Shown piece after piece: positions 62,382-64,000 of a stretch of 64,000 nucleotides of DNA (positions are counted from its first letter, which is position 1; each line of letters starts with the position of its first letter). The DNA is from Clavibacter phaseoli (GTDB taxonomy: Bacteria; Actinomycetota; Actinomycetes; Actinomycetales; Microbacteriaceae). The stretch lies in the NCBI RefSeq assembly GCF_021922925.1, contig NZ_CP040786.1, positions 2,604,001 through 2,668,000 on the forward strand, in the 5' to 3' direction. A model generated the notes under the pieces. It searched no databases. It was given only the letters and a program-made list of their open reading frames with translations, and was not told the DNA's origin. Made by a program: the position numbers and the translations under genes.

Positions 62382-63923
62382 CTAGTGCGCCGCGACGCCC
62401 TCGGGCAGCGGCTCCGCCGGGCGACGCACGAAGAACGACGCGACGATGGCGGCGAGCGAGATGAACCCGCCGATCATGAAGGCCGCCTGCACGCCGGCGG
62501 CGGTGGCCGTGACCTCCGACTGCCCGTCGGCGAGGCCGGCGACCGTCGTGGTCGTGAGCACCGTGACGAACAGCGCGGTGCCCGCGGCGCCCGCGAGCTG
62601 CTGCATCGTGGAGACCGTTGCGCTGCCGTGCGAGTAGAGGCGCGGCGGCAGGGATCCGAGAGCCGACGTGAGCAGCGGCGTGAACATGAACGCGAGCCCG
62701 GCGTTGAGCACCAGGTGCACCGCGATGACCCAGCCGATCGACGTGCCCTCGTGCAGCATCGTGGTCATGCCCCAGAGGGCGATGCTCACGACGATGGCGC
62801 CGGGGATCACGAGCGGGCGCGGCCCGACGCGGTCGAACAGGCGGCCGACGATGGGCGACAGGATCGCCATGAGCGCGCCGCCGGGGAGCAGCAGCAGGCC
62901 GGTCTCGAGCGTGCCGAGCTCCAGCACGTTCTGCAGGTAGAGCGGCAGGACGATGAGGCTGCCGAACAGCGCCATCATGCTGACGCTCACCATGATGATC
63001 GCGACCACGAACGGGCGGCTGCGGAAGGTGCGCAGGTCCATGAGGGCCCGGTCCTGACGCTGCAGCGCGATCTGGCGGGTGATGAACGCGGCGAGCGCGA
63101 GCACGCCGACCGTGATCGGGATCCACAGCGGCACGGGCGTCTCGCCCTCGGCGGACTCGCCCAGGCTCGAGAGGCCGAAGATCAGGCCGCCGAACGCGAG
63201 CGTGGAGAGCACGACGGAGAGGATGTCGAACGGGAGCTTGCGCGGGGTCGTGAGGTTCGTGATCTTCCAGAGGCCGAGCGCGAGCGCGACGAGCGCGATG
63301 GGCAGCACGATCCAGAACATCCAGCGCCACGACAGCGAGCTGAGGATGAGGCCGGAGACCGTCGGGCCGATCGCCGGGGCGACCGCGATGACGATGGAGA
63401 TGACGCCCATGAGGCGGCCGCGGCGCGCGGCGGGCACGAGGTTGAGGACGGTCGTGAACAGCAGCGGCATCATGATCGCCGTGCCGCTCGCCTGCACGAT
63501 GCGGCCGATGAGCAGCACGCCGAAGCCGGGCGCGATCGCGGCGATGAGCGTGCCGAGCGAGAACAGCGTCATGGCGGCGCCGAACACCTGGCGCGTGGAG
63601 AAGCGCTGCAGGATGAAGCCGGTCGCGGGGATCACGACGGCCATCGTCAGCATGAAGCCGGTGGTGAGCCACTGCGCGGTGGCGGTGGTGATGTCGAGGT
63701 CGGCCATGAGGCTCGGCAGCGCCACGCTCATGATCGTCTCGTTGAGGATGACGACGAACGCCGCGACGACCAGCAGGCCGATGACGAGCGGGGCGCCGTG
63801 GGGCAGGCGCTCGTCCTCGGGGGCGGCGGCGCGGTCGGACGCGGCGCGGCTCGCGGTGGGGATGGTCGCCTCGGCGGGCGGGGTGGCGTCGCGCCGGGTG
63901 TCGGCGGAGGGCGGCGTGCTCAT
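62382..63923 (-). CDS. DHA2-family MFS drug exporter (EmrB/QacA type)
   Basis: 513 aa with 14 predicted helices. The N-terminal segment LNETIMSVALPSLMADLDI is the DHA2 signature (LDxTIxNVALP), followed by AQWLTTGFMLTMAVVIPATGF and GRIVQASGTAIMMPLL. It probably expels amphipathic drugs by proton antiport. An acidic, Ala/Arg-rich cytosolic tail of about 45 residues precedes helix 1. Oriented the same way as the hydrolase-TetR operon and ending 41 bases before its operator. Confidence 0.92.
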   Translation of the reverse strand: MSTPPSADTRRDATPPAEATIPTASRAASDRAAAPEDERLPHGAPLVIGLLVVAAFVVILNETIMSVALPSLMADLDITTATAQWLTTGFMLTMAVVIPATGFILQRFSTRQVFGAAMTLFSLGTLIAAIAPGFGVLLIGRIVQASGTAIMMPLLFTTVLNLVPAARRGRLMGVISIVIAVAPAIGPTVSGLILSSLSWRWMFWIVLPIALVALALGLWKITNLTTPRKLPFDILSVVLSTLAFGGLIFGLSSLGESAEGETPVPLWIPITVGVLALAAFITRQIALQRQDRALMDLRTFRSRPFVVAIIMVSVSMMALFGSLIVLPLYLQNVLELGTLETGLLLLPGGALMAILSPIVGRLFDRVGPRPLVIPGAIVVSIALWGMTTMLHEGTSIGWVIAVHLVLNAGLAFMFTPLLTSALGSLPPRLYSHGSATVSTMQQLAGAAGTALFVTVLTTTTVAGLADGQSEVTATAAGVQAAFMIGGFISLAAIVASFFVRRPAEPLPEGVAAH

Positions 63924-64000
63924 GGGGGTTCTCCGGGGAGTGGAAGGCGGGGCGCGCGCGACGGTGCGGGGCCGTGGGGATCCGGATGTCAGACTCGGAC

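Overview
The window is about 64 kb of very G+C-rich chromosomal DNA, densely coding on both strands. Many genes start with GTG, stop/start overlaps (ATGA, GTGA) are common, and TANNNT hexamers often sit exactly six bases before the start codon. This, the protein families and the abundance of GGATCC suggest an actinobacterium of the Microbacteriaceae, probably close to Clavibacter. That placement is a judgement from style and content; no database search was possible. I saw no rRNA, tRNA, CRISPR array, transposase or phage gene.

Layout. 1-6.7 kb: a cut-off quinone oxidoreductase, an LPXTG wall protein, an orphan response regulator, an ECF sigma factor coupled to a DNA alkyl-repair protein, two paralogous tiny membrane proteins, a VOC protein and an SDR. 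6.8-12.8 kb: a type I restriction-modification operon (hsdM-hsdS-hsdR) whose specificity gene is clearly less G+C-rich than its surroundings. 12.9-16.4 kb: a Bcr/CflA-type exporter and an APC-type permease preceded by a coupled short leader ORF. 16.5-24.5 kb: a six-gene, fully coupled oligopeptide ABC importer operon that also carries a CocE/X-Pro-type hydrolase and its own TetR regulator, with a perfect palindrome at its promoter. 24.7-46 kb: housekeeping and accessory genes, including an acetylxylan esterase, a sarcosine-oxidase-like enzyme, a paired SMR exporter behind an arginine-rich leader peptide, a nucleobase permease with a cysteine hydrolase, a TetR/alcohol-dehydrogenase pair with twin operators, and an MMPL exporter.

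46-61 kb is a carbohydrate island. Two ABC-importer operons face each other across a strong hairpin at 54.7 kb. The left one (ROK regulator, binding protein, two permeases, Gfo/Idh dehydrogenase, ThuA protein, GH2 glycosidase) and the right one (TetR regulator, Gfo/Idh dehydrogenase, an unrecognised partner protein, binding protein, two permeases) both lack an ATPase gene, so they presumably share a distant one of the MsiK type. The combination suggests uptake of glycosides followed by oxidation to keto-sugars and cytoplasmic hydrolysis. 60.8-64 kb holds a hydrolase/TetR operon with a 35-bp inverted-repeat operator and a DHA2-family exporter.

The observations I consider least expected are the two short leader ORFs coupled to transporter genes (14369-14437 and 28844-28900), the dehydrogenase-like partner protein without catalytic motifs at 58058-58870, the exactly repeated operators at 36583-36632, and the compositional mosaic at hsdS.
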